A stretch of DNA of 64,000 nucleotides from positions 75,219-139,218 of the forward strand of contig NZ_JACHCR010000020.1 in the NCBI RefSeq assembly GCF_014205845.1, written 5' to 3'. Each line of letters opens with the position of its first letter. Positions within the stretch are counted from its first letter, which is position 1. The position numbers and the translations under genes were made by a program. This stretch comes from Mucilaginibacter cryoferens. Lineage in GTDB: Bacteria > Bacteroidota > Bacteroidia > Sphingobacteriales > Sphingobacteriaceae. A model generated the notes under the pieces. It saw nothing but the letters and a program-made list of their open reading frames with translations, was not told the DNA's origin and made no database searches. This document shows positions 53,845 to 63,871 of this stretch, piece by piece.

Positions 53845-54831
53845 CTAAAAATATCTTGGGCTAACTACTCGTTGCCCCTTACCCGGAAAACTGATACTTA
53901 GCGAAAGCTCGTGCGAGCCACTTTGCGAACTGGCTAACCGGCTTGTTGTAAAATCGTAAGAGTAACCTAGCCTGAAATTATTGTTTACATAAAATTGCAC
54001 CATGGCGGCCACTGCATCTGTTTTATCGAGCCCGGTTTGCAGGTTGCTTTTCTGCCACAGGTTGATGCCGGTACGGTATGATGCCCCCACCCAAACCGCT
54101 TTATTAAATACAATGTAATTGCTGATATCTAAATTTGTAGGCCCTTTAAAATCCTCCTTTAGCAGCAGCGAGGGTTTTATATCAAGTGTTTCGCTTAGCG
54201 GCACCATAGCGCCGCCGGTTAAATAAACCGTGCGTGCCTGTTTATATTGCTGTAAATTATCGAGCGTATTACCCAGTCCCGAAAGTAAATTAAATACCGA
54301 GGCGCCAACATAAACCGTTGGCGAATAGTAGTAAATACCGAAACGAAAATCGGGTGTAATGCTGCTTTGCGTACCGGCGGGTATATAAGTATCTCCATCA
54401 TCGGTAGCATTAAACTTGGTACCATCTAAACGGTATTGTATGGCACCAAAGCCAAGACCAAAGCTTAAGCGTTGGGTATCATCGTCATTAAGCCTTAAAC
54501 GGTAGGCGTAGTTTAAATATACCGATGATGTACTCTCCGGCCCTAATTTATCAAAAGTGGCTATGAGCCCTAAACCCATATTTTGGTTGGTACTGTTAGT
54601 TAAGCCATCAACAGATAATGTACCTGTTTTAGGTGCATCATTAATACCCACCCACTGTATGCGACTGCTTAAGTTAAGTGTCCAATCTTGCTTGTAACCG
54701 GCGTAAGCGGGGTTTACGGCCAGGCCGTTAAACATGTATTGGCTAAACTGTATGCTTTGCTGGGCCTGCAATTTTACGGTGAGTAAAACCAGGCCGGCAA
54801 TAAGCGTAAATAGTTTAAAGCCTTTTATCAT
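53845..54831 (-). CDS. PorP/SprF-family type IX secretion membrane protein
   Basis: A 328-residue outer-membrane barrel with a signal peptide (ending TVKLQAQ). The hallmark [24 protein letters not shown] opens the mature protein and a final strand region ends [16 protein letters not shown]. PorP/SprF proteins attach type B-sorted cargo to the cell surface. The start codon overlaps the stop of the upstream cargo gene (ATGA), so the two are translationally coupled, and this copy is probably dedicated to that cargo. Confidence 0.92.
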   Translation of the reverse strand: MIKGFKLFTLIAGLVLLTVKLQAQQSIQFSQYMFNGLAVNPAYAGYKQDWTLNLSSRIQWVGINDAPKTGTLSVDGLTNSTNQNMGLGLIATFDKLGPESTSSVYLNYAYRLRLNDDDTQRLSFGLGFGAIQYRLDGTKFNATDDGDTYIPAGTQSSITPDFRFGIYYYSPTVYVGASVFNLLSGLGNTLDNLQQYKQARTVYLTGGAMVPLSETLDIKPSLLLKEDFKGPTNLDISNYIVFNKAVWVGASYRTGINLWQKSNLQTGLDKTDAVAAMVQFYVNNNFRLGYSYDFTTSRLASSQSGSHELSLSISFPGKGQRVVSPRYF

Positions 54832-57359
54832 TTGCTTAATTTAAAAAACACCCAACCCTTAAGCGGTGTAAACTGGCCGCTACGCTCCTTCCTGTTCAGG
54901 ATATAAAAATAGGTGGCTTCGGCCAGACCGCTGCCGTTCCAGTCGTTTTTATAATTATCGGCCCGGTAAACCTCGTTGCCCCAGCGGTTAAATATGGTAA
55001 GCTGCGAACCAGGATAACTTTCCAGTCCCACAATTTTAAACACATCGTTTTTGCCGTCGTTATTGGGCGTTATAATGTTGGGGATCTGCAAATCGGCAGA
55101 GATAACCTTTAACGCTACCGTATCGGCGCAACCGGCGGCGTTGGTATAAATAAAATGATACACCCCTATTTTATCCAACCTTGTTATGGTGGTAACGCTA
55201 CTTGCGGGGCTGGTAATAGTTGCTAAAAAAGCATCGCTTGCCGCCTGCGTAAAAGCCCCGGTGCCAGTTGCCGCCATGGTAGCGGCAGCGTATTGAAATA
55301 TGGTTTGATCGGGACCGGCATAAGGACCCTGTATAATATTAACCGTGTTGGTTTTTATATTGTTGCACCCCGTGCCAGATGGTAAAGCATCGCACTCACT
55401 GGCAGGATCGGCAGGTGGTGCCGCATCGGGGTTTGTAGCATCCGGGTCTGTAACATCTGCTGGGCGCAGCATGCCTGCCGTTACCGAAAGACCGCCGCTT
55501 GCAGATAAAGCTATATTGCCCGTAATGGTAAAGGTACGGGTTGCACCATTTGCCATATCCATATTGGCATGGTAGCTATCAGCCGCGGTTACCCCGCCCG
55601 ATGTAGCTGAAGCACCACTGGTGGCAACGCTGCTAACCTGTATACCGGTAATTTCTGCCGGGAAATTAAAGCTAAACTGTGCACCTGTAACATTATCGGG
55701 GCCATTATTTTTCACAACTACGTTGTACACCACCGGCTGGCCAGAGCAGGCGGCCAGGGCCGTTATGCGCTCTACAGAAAGATCGGCCTCCTGCAACACA
55801 AAACTTACCGCTGTATTTACGGGGTTGCTTTTTATATAACTCCAGGTATCTATGCATTTATTATTACCAAAATCGGCATCGTTTAAAGGATTGCTCGTAG
55901 GAGTACCCCATTTGTGCCCGTTTAAAGCACTGCTTAAGCCGGTTAGGTTTTTAATGGGGTTAGATGGCGTACCCACAACAGTTATAGGGGTATCGTCCCA
56001 GTACAGCGAATCATCTGGCGCAAAGGTGCCGTTTGTGCGGGTAAGCAACAGCCCGTTAACATTACGCTCCACATCAAAAAATGGAAAATGTACCTCGCCC
56101 GCCGTAGTGGCTATGGTAATATTGGCTTTATAGCTACCCGCGCTACTGGCAGGCACTTTGGCGCCCTGACCATCTAAACCATCCCAAAATACCTGGTTGC
56201 TGCCCGCGTTGGCCTGGCCTGTTAATTTACGGTCGATGGCATCGGTAAAAACACCGTTATTGTTTACATCTATAGCAATAACGTAATTACCATTACCGGT
56301 AATATCGAAGTTAAAATTGCCCCCTAAGGGATTGGTACCGGCCTTGCCTAAAGTTCCTTCGGCACCGGTAAAGGTTACATCGCTTATGGCGGGTTGTACC
56401 GGCGTATTTAAAAGCCAGGTTGTGGCCGAGCCGGGTGTATTGGCAACCGCCGGCATATCAGTTGCCGGTGTATTAAAAAATATTTTTTGGGTGATGTCTG
56501 TTTGCGAATCAGCAGCCCGTGGGTCCTGCACGTTAACGTTTGGACTAAGTCCATCGATGCTTTTGTAAGATGCTTTGCCATCGCTCCCCCTAAAACCTTT
56601 GTTGTTTACAAAAAAGGTGAAGCCATTACCAGCCTGCCCATTGTTGTTTAAGGTATATTGATAGCCATCTTTAGTTAAAATATGAAAAATGGCATTAAAG
56701 CCTACATTAAAAGTACCCAATATACCCGAAAACACCTGTGTATACACACGCCCGCTTATAAAGCCGGTATTAGCGGTGTTACGTACCGATACATCAAAAG
56801 CGGTAATGTACTCGGCCACGGGTTGGGTCCAATCGGCGTTTGAGGGGATGGTTGGCGGGTTGCCATTTAAATCAGATCCAAAGTTTTCGGCCACAAAATC
56901 AATTTCCCAAATTCCCTCCTGCCCCGCCTGTACTATTTTAATAAAGGGCGTAAAACCACCCACATTAGGCAAGGGCCCAGCCACTTCCTGCACCCGGTTA
57001 TTAATGAGCCCGGCGCTTGATGTTGTACCGCTGGTATAATTGTTACCATCAGGCGCACGCAGGTTGATAGTACCGCCGGCAATTCCCTGGGCGCTTGACC
57101 CCACATAAATACTCTCGCCTGCTTTTACATACACCTTCATGGTACCTAAAGTTGGGAACGGGAATGAAGCATTGTTTACTGTATTGCTCGAAAACAGGTA
57201 CGCCCGGTTTCCGCCGCTTGCATTTAGCTCTTTACTGCCTTCGGCCCGTAAACCAGATACAGCAAAAAACAGGGCAAGTACCGTACAAAAAAAGCGCTTT
57301 ACAGATAGCTTAATGTACCAATACGGTTTACAGCAAACAAATAGCGCGGTATTAAGCAT
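54828..57359 (-). CDS. Secreted surface protein with DUF11-like domain and T9SS type B sorting domain
   Basis: This 843-residue protein has a hydrophobic export signal ([20 protein letters not shown]) after an unusually long N-terminal stretch; no closer ATG is available. The central part is beta-rich. A DUF11-like domain lies near residues 535-640 ([20 protein letters not shown]). The last ~85 residues are the gliding-motility-associated type B domain ([55 protein letters not shown]). It should be exported by T9SS and anchored through the PorP/SprF protein encoded next. Likely an adhesin or cell-surface structural protein; no enzyme motif. Confidence 0.9.
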   Translation of the reverse strand: MLNTALFVCCKPYWYIKLSVKRFFCTVLALFFAVSGLRAEGSKELNASGGNRAYLFSSNTVNNASFPFPTLGTMKVYVKAGESIYVGSSAQGIAGGTINLRAPDGNNYTSGTTSSAGLINNRVQEVAGPLPNVGGFTPFIKIVQAGQEGIWEIDFVAENFGSDLNGNPPTIPSNADWTQPVAEYITAFDVSVRNTANTGFISGRVYTQVFSGILGTFNVGFNAIFHILTKDGYQYTLNNNGQAGNGFTFFVNNKGFRGSDGKASYKSIDGLSPNVNVQDPRAADSQTDITQKIFFNTPATDMPAVANTPGSATTWLLNTPVQPAISDVTFTGAEGTLGKAGTNPLGGNFNFDITGNGNYVIAIDVNNNGVFTDAIDRKLTGQANAGSNQVFWDGLDGQGAKVPASSAGSYKANITIATTAGEVHFPFFDVERNVNGLLLTRTNGTFAPDDSLYWDDTPITVVGTPSNPIKNLTGLSSALNGHKWGTPTSNPLNDADFGNNKCIDTWSYIKSNPVNTAVSFVLQEADLSVERITALAACSGQPVVYNVVVKNNGPDNVTGAQFSFNFPAEITGIQVSSVATSGASATSGGVTAADSYHANMDMANGATRTFTITGNIALSASGGLSVTAGMLRPADVTDPDATNPDAAPPADPASECDALPSGTGCNNIKTNTVNIIQGPYAGPDQTIFQYAAATMAATGTGAFTQAASDAFLATITSPASSVTTITRLDKIGVYHFIYTNAAGCADTVALKVISADLQIPNIITPNNDGKNDVFKIVGLESYPGSQLTIFNRWGNEVYRADNYKNDWNGSGLAEATYFYILNRKERSGQFTPLKGWVFFKLSK

Positions 57360-57499
57360 TCAGGTTTATTTACAACGCTGTAAGTTATAAAAAACAGCCG
57401 AATTGACTATAAAAATTACAAACCTACAGCATATTAGTTTTTGCTCTCAAAGCTCCCGGTTTAAGTTTTTAAGGTAACAATTGGCATGTATTGCTTTAA

Positions 57500-57540
57500 A
57501 TAAAAAACAGCACCCTTTGCGGAGTGCTGTTTTCAAAATA
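57500..57540 (-). terminator. Terminator after sugar MFS gene
   Basis: AAACAGCAC and GTGCTGTTTT form a stem of about 10 bp. On the minus strand it is followed by TTTTTTATTT. Confidence 0.82.
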
Positions 57541-57556
57541 GCTATCAAAAATAATA

Positions 57557-58960
57557 TTAGTGCTTGGGAGCGGCAGATTTATGATCAACCAGGCTGGCAT
57601 CAATGTTTTTCCAGCAGTAATATCCAAAATAGGCTATGTACAGGTAACATACCAGTGGTAACATCATGGCTTTTTGCAGGCCAAGCACATCGGCCAAAGC
57701 ACCCTGTACTACCGGTACTACGGCACCACCCAATATAGCCATCACCAGTAAAGACGAGCCCTGCCCGGTATATTTACCCAAACCGGCAATAGATAGGGTA
57801 TAGATATTGGAGTACATAATAGAGTTAAAAATACCAATACCAATAAGCGACCACATGGCCACATGCCCATCAAAAAATATGGCTATAGCCAATAAAACAA
57901 TATTTACCAGCGCAAATAAAAACAAGGTGCGGGCGGCTGCAGATTTACCCAATATAAAGCCCACAAGGTTTAGCACCATAAAAATAAGGTATGGATAGAT
58001 CTCGGCAAAAGTAACATCAACAATACTGTAAATGAGCAGGAAAACAGCCACCGACGTAATAACCATATAAACCAGCTTTTTTGCGGGTGCCAGCCCATGG
58101 CTTAATGATATAGCGCCAATAAAACGGCCTATCATAGCGCCACCCCAGTAAAGTGCCAAAAAGTTTTTGCTGATGGCCTCGGGCATATCGGCAATATTGG
58201 CCTGCTTTAAAAAAATGATGATAAAGCTGCCGATAGCAACCTCGCCGCCTACGTAAAAAAATATGCCGAAAATGCCTCGCTTAAGCTGCGGAAACTTTAA
58301 TGCTCCAAAACCACCTGTTTCGGTATCGTCGCTGGTAAAGGCCGGTAATTGCACTTTGTAAATAACGGCGCCCAATAACAGAAAGATGCCGCCGAATATG
58401 AGGTATGGAATTTGGGTAGAGCTTGCAGAGATCGTTCCTTTTTCGGCAAAAAACTGGAGGATAAGGTAGCCGCCCAAAACAGGCGCTATAGTGGTACCAA
58501 AAGAATTAAAACCCTGTGTTAAATTTAACCGGCTGGAAGCGCTTTCTTCAGACCCAAGCAGCGATACATAGGCATTAGCCGCAATTTGCAGCAGCGTAAA
58601 GCCCAAACCAAGGGTAAATAAGGCCACCAAAAAGATACCATATTTTGATGTAGCCGCCGCGGGATAAAATAAGAAACAGCCAATGGCCGAGATCAACAAC
58701 CCCAGCAAAATGCCATTTTTATAACCAATACGGTTAATTGGGTCGCCTTTAAAATAAGAGATAATAAAATAAATAACCGACCCGATGAAGTATGCCCCAA
58801 AAAAGCAAAACTGCACCAACATCGATTCTAAATAATTTAACTGAAACAGTGATCTGAGGTGCGGTATCAGTATGTCGTTCATACTGGTAATAAAGCCCCA
58901 CATAAAAAACAGGGACGTAAGGGTTATCAGCGGTACAAGATTGCTGTTCTTTTTTTCCAT
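57557..58960 (-). CDS. FHS-family sugar transporter (GluP-like)
   Basis: A 467-residue major facilitator protein with 12 predicted helices. The N-terminal FFMWGFITSMNDILIPHLRSLFQLNYLESMLVQFCFFGAYF is the typical FHS signature. The helix-4 position reads LLQIAANAYVSLLG, with Gln rather than the Glu found in FucP and in the other permease of this window, which fits the glucose/galactose-type branch. It imports a hexose through the inner membrane. It is monocistronic, with a -7-like box TATATTTG (58974-58981, minus strand) close to the start codon. None of the LacI-type operators found in the glycan locus precedes it. Confidence 0.9.
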   Translation of the reverse strand: MEKKNSNLVPLITLTSLFFMWGFITSMNDILIPHLRSLFQLNYLESMLVQFCFFGAYFIGSVIYFIISYFKGDPINRIGYKNGILLGLLISAIGCFLFYPAAATSKYGIFLVALFTLGLGFTLLQIAANAYVSLLGSEESASSRLNLTQGFNSFGTTIAPVLGGYLILQFFAEKGTISASSTQIPYLIFGGIFLLLGAVIYKVQLPAFTSDDTETGGFGALKFPQLKRGIFGIFFYVGGEVAIGSFIIIFLKQANIADMPEAISKNFLALYWGGAMIGRFIGAISLSHGLAPAKKLVYMVITSVAVFLLIYSIVDVTFAEIYPYLIFMVLNLVGFILGKSAAARTLFLFALVNIVLLAIAIFFDGHVAMWSLIGIGIFNSIMYSNIYTLSIAGLGKYTGQGSSLLVMAILGGAVVPVVQGALADVLGLQKAMMLPLVCYLYIAYFGYYCWKNIDASLVDHKSAAPKH

Positions 58961-59324
58961 GGTAAATTTTTGCCAAATATATCAGTTCCCCTTAGTTGAA
59001 ACGTATAATAGTGTAAATTTTACGCTATGGTATATTAAACATAATTCGCACATTTTTCAAATAAGATAGCTTAACCCATATAAACGCGACGGCCATAATA
59101 TACTCGTTGCCAGGAGCAATATTTTTTTATCCGATAATTCCACTTTCCACGTTTGTTAACAATTTCATTATCCCTAAGCAATCCTAAGTGTATAAATCAA
59201 AAATTTAAAAGCGTTCCCTTGCCTTTTTACTAATGCGTGATGCTATCTTATTTAAAAAATCGTATTTTTAGGCGTCTTTTCAGATCATCATATTGGCAAC
59301 AATAAACTATAATTAACTAAGGGT
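58961..59324. promoter_or_regulatory. Divergent intergenic region with probable promoters
   Basis: 364 bp between the divergent sugar transporter and the 59325 gene. It holds the -7-like box at 58974-58981 for the minus-strand gene. I see no clear -33 partner and no convincing box for the plus-strand gene, no repeat and no ORF. Confidence 0.4.
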
Positions 59325-60818
59325 ATGAATGCCATTCACAATAAGGATATTGGGACTAAACAGAAGGCACTTGCCATTAATCTCGACCCCAAAATATACG
59401 GTTCATTTGCCGAAATAGGTGCAGGCCAGGATGTTGCCGCTAATTTTTTTAAAGCAGGTGCTTCATCTGGCACAATAGCCAAAACCATGTCGGCTTATGA
59501 TATGGTATTTTCTGATGCCATTTACGGAGTACAACAAACCAGGCGCTATGTGAGCGAAGCCCGGTTAATATCGATGCTGGATCACGAATACGGCTTGCTG
59601 ATTGAACGATTGGCAACCCAGCGCGGAGATTCCACCACTTTTTTCGCTTTTTCTGATACCGTATCGGCACTAAACTATAGCAAAACCAATGATGGCCATG
59701 GCTGGATGGGCGTACGTTTTCAGTTAGAGCCAAACGGCGCGTTTAACGATGTTGTTATACACGTAAACCTGCTGGATAACGATACCAATTTGCAGCAACA
59801 GGCAGTGGGCATATTAGGCGTAAACCTGATGTATGCCTGTTTTTATTACAACGAGATCCCACCCGTATTTCTGCTTTCGCTGATGGATAATCTATCCAGA
59901 GATAGGATACAGATTGACATGATCCGTTTTGAAGGGCCCGACTTTACCAAAGTGGATAACCGCCTGATGAGCCTTCACCTGGTGAAATACGGATTTTCTG
60001 ATGCCGCTGTATTTGGCCCCGATGCTAAAAACATGCAGCCTACCGAGGCCTTGTACAAAAAGCATATTGTAGTTATCCGCGGTCGCTTCCGGCCTATTAT
60101 TAATGTGCATTTAGATATGCTGAATAACGGCGTAAAACAATTTTTACAGGAGCCCGATGTTGATAACTCAAAAGTAGTAGTAGTTACCGAACTTACCCTG
60201 CAGGCCCTGAAAGAAAGAAATGCCGATTTGAACGCCGACATTGATGAAAAAGATTTTTTAGACCGTGTAGACATCCTCTGCTCCCTTGGGCAAACGGTTA
60301 TGATCAGTAATTTTCATGAGTATTATAAGCTGGTTGCTTATCTTTCAAAAATAACCCGCTTAAAAATAGGCATGGTATTGGGCTTTCCCAACCTGGAGTA
60401 TATCTTTTCTGAAGAACATTACAAAGATCTTCCCGGCGGCATTCTCGAATCGTTCGCCACGCTGTTTAGCCGTAAGGTAAAACTGTTTATATACCCTACC
60501 CTACGCGACGGCGTAATATGGAATTGCCTTAAATTTTATCCGCCACCACACCTTATCGACCTTTACCGGTACCTTATTGCCAACAACAAAATTGAAGATA
60601 TAAGGCACTATAATGATAACAACCTGCATGTTGATACCGACAACGTGCTAACGCTTATAAAACAAGGTGCCCCGGGATGGGAAGAATATGTACCCTCCGA
60701 AGTTGCCGCCATGATAAAAGACCGGTGCTTGTTTGGCTTTAATTGCGAGATTGAACCGGCTAAAGAAGAATCAACAACCACTAATGGCGACGCAGCAATT
60801 GCCCTGAATAAAGCTTAA
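59325..60818 (+). CDS. Conserved protein of unknown function
   Basis: A 497-residue soluble protein; no signal peptide or membrane segment. It begins with KQKALAINLDPKIYGSFAEIGAGQDVAANFFKAGASSGTIAKTMSAYDM in shortened conserved blocks, with later motifs DHEYGLLIERLATQRG, GWMGVRFQLEPNG, NRLMSLHLVKYGFSDA and LFIYPTLRDG. I recall close relatives in Bacteroidota, cyanobacteria and other phyla, often given labels (TonB-dependent receptor, nicotinate-nucleotide adenylyltransferase) that nothing in the sequence supports. rpiA follows after 29 bp in the same direction, so a sugar-phosphate or nucleotide link is possible. Confidence 0.85.
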   Translation: MNAIHNKDIGTKQKALAINLDPKIYGSFAEIGAGQDVAANFFKAGASSGTIAKTMSAYDMVFSDAIYGVQQTRRYVSEARLISMLDHEYGLLIERLATQRGDSTTFFAFSDTVSALNYSKTNDGHGWMGVRFQLEPNGAFNDVVIHVNLLDNDTNLQQQAVGILGVNLMYACFYYNEIPPVFLLSLMDNLSRDRIQIDMIRFEGPDFTKVDNRLMSLHLVKYGFSDAAVFGPDAKNMQPTEALYKKHIVVIRGRFRPIINVHLDMLNNGVKQFLQEPDVDNSKVVVVTELTLQALKERNADLNADIDEKDFLDRVDILCSLGQTVMISNFHEYYKLVAYLSKITRLKIGMVLGFPNLEYIFSEEHYKDLPGGILESFATLFSRKVKLFIYPTLRDGVIWNCLKFYPPPHLIDLYRYLIANNKIEDIRHYNDNNLHVDTDNVLTLIKQGAPGWEEYVPSEVAAMIKDRCLFGFNCEIEPAKEESTTTNGDAAIALNKA

Positions 60819-60847
60819 CACATTTATATACAACCAGCATCAATATT

Positions 60848-61537
60848 TTGGCCGATTACAAAATGGAGGCTGCAAAAGCAGCACTAAAGTTTATAAAACC
60901 CGGCCAAACTATTGGTTTAGGAGCCGGCGCTACCATTGCTAATTTAGCACAATTAATAGCTGCCGATGTAGATTTGGCAGCATCTCTTACTTTTACCTCG
61001 CCATCCTTTAAAACCACTAATTTATTGGCATCAAAAGGATTTAATGTAAAGTCGCCGGCATTATTAAGTCGCCTGGATATTTATTTTGATGGATGCGACC
61101 AGTTTGATACCGGGCTAAACGCGCTTAAAAGCGGCGGCGGTATTCACACAACCGAAAAGATACTGGCCGCTATGGCCAATGAGTTTATACTAATTGGCGA
61201 TGCCGGTAAATTCAGCAGCCAGCTAACCACCACCTATCCCCTGGTTATTGAAATTTTGCCCGCGGCTTTACAAATTGTATTAAAGCGCCTGGCTAATGAT
61301 TTCCCCGATGCGAAACTAAACCAGCGCCTGAGCACCCAAAAAGATGGCCCCGTGGTATCTGATAATGGCAATATGCTGGTTGATGTATATTTTACCCGGC
61401 TTTTGCCACTTCAGGAGCTAAACACCAAAATTAAAATGATACCGGGAGTTGTAGAACATTCCCTGTTTTACCAAATGGCTACCAGGGCCATCATCGCCGG
61501 CGAAGAAGGCGTAAAAATTGTTACTCCTCAACCTTAA
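60848..61537 (+). CDS. rpiA: Ribose-5-phosphate isomerase A, divergent form
   Basis: About 229 residues; interconverts ribose-5-phosphate and ribulose-5-phosphate in the pentose phosphate pathway. Family landmarks are the phosphate loop IGLGAGATIANLA (GLGTGST in classical RpiA), the active-site DGCDQFD (DGADEID in most homologues, both Asp kept), ALKSGGGIHTTEK with the catalytic Lys and Glu, and GDAGKF. These substitutions make it a divergent member. The start may be TTG at 60848 or ATG at 60863. It follows the unknown gene by 29 bp, probably in one operon. Confidence 0.82.
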   Translation: MADYKMEAAKAALKFIKPGQTIGLGAGATIANLAQLIAADVDLAASLTFTSPSFKTTNLLASKGFNVKSPALLSRLDIYFDGCDQFDTGLNALKSGGGIHTTEKILAAMANEFILIGDAGKFSSQLTTTYPLVIEILPAALQIVLKRLANDFPDAKLNQRLSTQKDGPVVSDNGNMLVDVYFTRLLPLQELNTKIKMIPGVVEHSLFYQMATRAIIAGEEGVKIVTPQP

Positions 61538-61838
61538 TCGTCAAGTTTTTTTTTGCCCCATTAACGTAATTTATTCAACAACTAACCTATTGGTGGGTTA
61601 TTATGGGGTATAATATTCCCGTAAAACTCCCCGTTGTAGCACAATGCCGCTAAGGTTTAAGCTGGCACAAAATTGGAGCCCTGTTGCAACATTACCACCT
61701 GAATGTTTAATTCGGAATATATAGCTATTTTTATATGCCGATCGCAAACCGCCAGCAGGATATGTTGCACCCTATAGTTAAAACTCATTATCTAAACACA
61801 ACAACCAATTGTACAAAGCAGTACAACTGTTAAACCTC
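61538..61838. other. Gene-free gap before hybrid kinase gene
   Basis: About 300 bp with no credible ORF and no recognisable repeat or terminator with a long stem. The promoter of the hybrid kinase should lie here, but I find no well-spaced TTG/TAnnTTTG pair. Confidence 0.35.
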
Positions 61839-63584
61839 ATGGATAAAATTACCGATAGATATCATCAACCTGTAAATAACGACCGGAAACATCTCGATCC
61901 GCTGTTCGATTTTAAGGAGGTGGCTAAAAGAACCTATCAACTTGGTTTTTCTGCCTTATCATTGGGTATTTTTCTTTCTGTTTATGATGCCTTTATTGGC
62001 ATGTATGTATCATCGTTTCTACTGGCTTGTTTTTGCTTTGCCATTTTAATGTTTATGATATTAAAACATCAGGAAGCCATTAAAGATCTTACCATATCTA
62101 TCTTCTCGGTTTTGTGTGGCTTGCTCATTTGCCTTGTTTTACTGGAAGGCCTTCAGTCCGACCAATACCTGTACTTTTTTCCAATCCTGATAGCTGTACC
62201 CTTAGTAGTTGATCTTAAACAAAAAAACTCCAACAAGCCCGCCGTCTTTGTTGGCATTATGATATTTTCTTTTATTACCTGTATTGTAATTGGTAATTAC
62301 GTGAAGCCCATGGAGCAATTTACCGCCCAGCAAGCGGCAAAACTGATACTGGTTAATCGCTTTACGGCACTGGGTTCAACTATTGTGTTCGCGGCGCTAT
62401 ATACCTTTTTCGAGAAAAAATATATTGAAGAAATACTAACCCAAAGCGAGCGGGTTATCAATACAAAAACGCAATTTCTGGCTACCATGGGGCATGAGTT
62501 ACGCACCCCGTTAAACGGCATTATTGGTGTTGTAAGCCTGTTAAAAAATGAGCAGTCGGCAGCTAAACAAGAAGAATATATTAAGATATTGCAAAGCACT
62601 GCCGACCATATGCTGCAACAGGTAAATGACATTCTCGACTTTAATAAAATTGAAGCCGGTAAGCTGGAGCTGCATCCTATTAAAATTAACCTCGATAACT
62701 TTTTGCTTAATACCAGTCTGCCCTTTAAAGTGCTTACCGCAAATAAAAGTGTAGAAGTACAAACAGAAGTTGATAAGCAGTTAAGTACTACCATATTGGC
62801 CGATGATATGCGCCTTACACAAGTACTGAACAATCTTTTTGCTAACGCTTTAAAATTTACCACTCACGGTTATGTAAAACTTAAAGCTACCTGTATTAAA
62901 AAGGATGCTAAAACAATAACCGCCGGTTTTAGTATGGAAGATACCGGTATAGGCATTGATAAGGCCGACCAGGAAAAGATCTTTGAAGGATTTTGGCAGG
63001 TATACCACGAAGACACCCGCGAACTTGCAGGTACAGGCCTTGGGCTTACCATTTGTAACCGCATTTTGCGGCTTATGGGCAGCAAACTATCGCTCGAAAG
63101 CGAAAAGGGCAAAGGCAGTAAATTTTATTTTGAGTTAACCTTTGAACTGGCCGCTACAGCTCCCGTTTATAACCCCATAATGATAAACGCGAGCAGCGAT
63201 CTTAAGCAGTTAAGAATATTGTTGGTTGAAGATAATAAGATAAACATGATGGTGGCCAAAAAGGTGCTTACCGGTTTCCAGGCATCGGTTGATAGCGCTT
63301 ATGATGGTGCCGAAGCATTAACCAGCCTGGCACATTTCCCCCATTATGATATTGTACTGATGGACCTTGAAATGCCCGTAATGAATGGCTATGAGGCTAT
63401 TTTTGAAATGAAAGAGAAATATCCGCTTATTCCCGTAATTGCATTTACAGCATCCCTGGTTGACCAGCAAATGCTATCGGATTTGTTGGCCAGTGGTTTT
63501 AACGATTGCCTGCTGAAACCATTTACGCCTCAGCAATTGTTAAGCGTTATCAAAAAACATGTTGGCACACCTCAGCGTGTGTGA
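61839..63584 (+). CDS. Hybrid sensor histidine kinase/response regulator
   Basis: About 581 residues from the ATG at 61839; a TTG at 61809 is in frame but weaker. Six membrane helices span residues ~28-195. A HisKA domain follows with MGHELRTPLNG (His ~219), then the ATPase boxes NNLFANALKFTTHG, EDTGIGIDKADQ and GTGLGLTICNRIL. It ends in a receiver domain with acidic residues in VEDNKINMM, phospho-acceptor Asp ~509 in LMDLEMPVMNGYEA and Lys in LLKPFTPQQL. There is no output domain, so it signals through phosphotransfer. The stimulus is unknown; a membrane-embedded sensor is suggested. Confidence 0.92.
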   Translation: MDKITDRYHQPVNNDRKHLDPLFDFKEVAKRTYQLGFSALSLGIFLSVYDAFIGMYVSSFLLACFCFAILMFMILKHQEAIKDLTISIFSVLCGLLICLVLLEGLQSDQYLYFFPILIAVPLVVDLKQKNSNKPAVFVGIMIFSFITCIVIGNYVKPMEQFTAQQAAKLILVNRFTALGSTIVFAALYTFFEKKYIEEILTQSERVINTKTQFLATMGHELRTPLNGIIGVVSLLKNEQSAAKQEEYIKILQSTADHMLQQVNDILDFNKIEAGKLELHPIKINLDNFLLNTSLPFKVLTANKSVEVQTEVDKQLSTTILADDMRLTQVLNNLFANALKFTTHGYVKLKATCIKKDAKTITAGFSMEDTGIGIDKADQEKIFEGFWQVYHEDTRELAGTGLGLTICNRILRLMGSKLSLESEKGKGSKFYFELTFELAATAPVYNPIMINASSDLKQLRILLVEDNKINMMVAKKVLTGFQASVDSAYDGAEALTSLAHFPHYDIVLMDLEMPVMNGYEAIFEMKEKYPLIPVIAFTASLVDQQMLSDLLASGFNDCLLKPFTPQQLLSVIKKHVGTPQRV

Positions 63585-63669
63585 TTTGCACGCGGGAGAC
63601 GCAATTATGCGTCTGATAGCAAATGGACGGTTGTGGACGCTCTTTAAAAAGTGGAGGGAATGTGCGATT

Positions 63670-63772
63670 CCCCTCTCGAGAGGGGCGGAGGGGTGTGTTT
63701 ATGCACGCGAAAGAACGCTGTAGAACACACCCCTGCCAACGCTCAGTCCGGCGCGCCCCCTCTCGAGAGGGG
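63670..63772. repeat. Third copy (inverted) of the CCCCTCTCGAGAGGGG-ended element
   Basis: Both ends carry the 16-bp palindrome (63670-63685 and 63757-63772). The interior is the reverse complement of 36207-36308 with small differences, including GGGTGTGTTTATGCACGCGA and ACACACCCCTGCCAACGC. Confidence 0.9.
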
Positions 63773-63822
63773 AACAAAATGATGAAGACACCTAATTGTA
63801 TCTTGGGCATTAGAAACTTAAC

Positions 63823-63871
63823 ACACACACTGATAATCAATGCCTTAAAAGCATTGATTATCAGTGTGTGT
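63823..63871. repeat. Perfect 21-bp inverted repeat with 7-bp loop
   Basis: Left arm 63823-63843 (begins ACACACACTGATAATC) pairs fully with 63851-63871. Its right arm and the following CACAACACCATCGCCGCCGT match the spacers of the array at 51116-51717. Confidence 0.85.

Noticed and set aside
59325..60818. Label as TonB-dependent receptor or nicotinate-nucleotide adenylyltransferase
   Set aside because: No signal peptide, plug or barrel pattern, and no HxGH-type nucleotidyltransferase motif is visible.
62297..62863. 188-residue open frame opposite the hybrid kinase
   Set aside because: The plus-strand kinase motifs lie exactly here; Ser/Cys-rich composition indicates a shadow.
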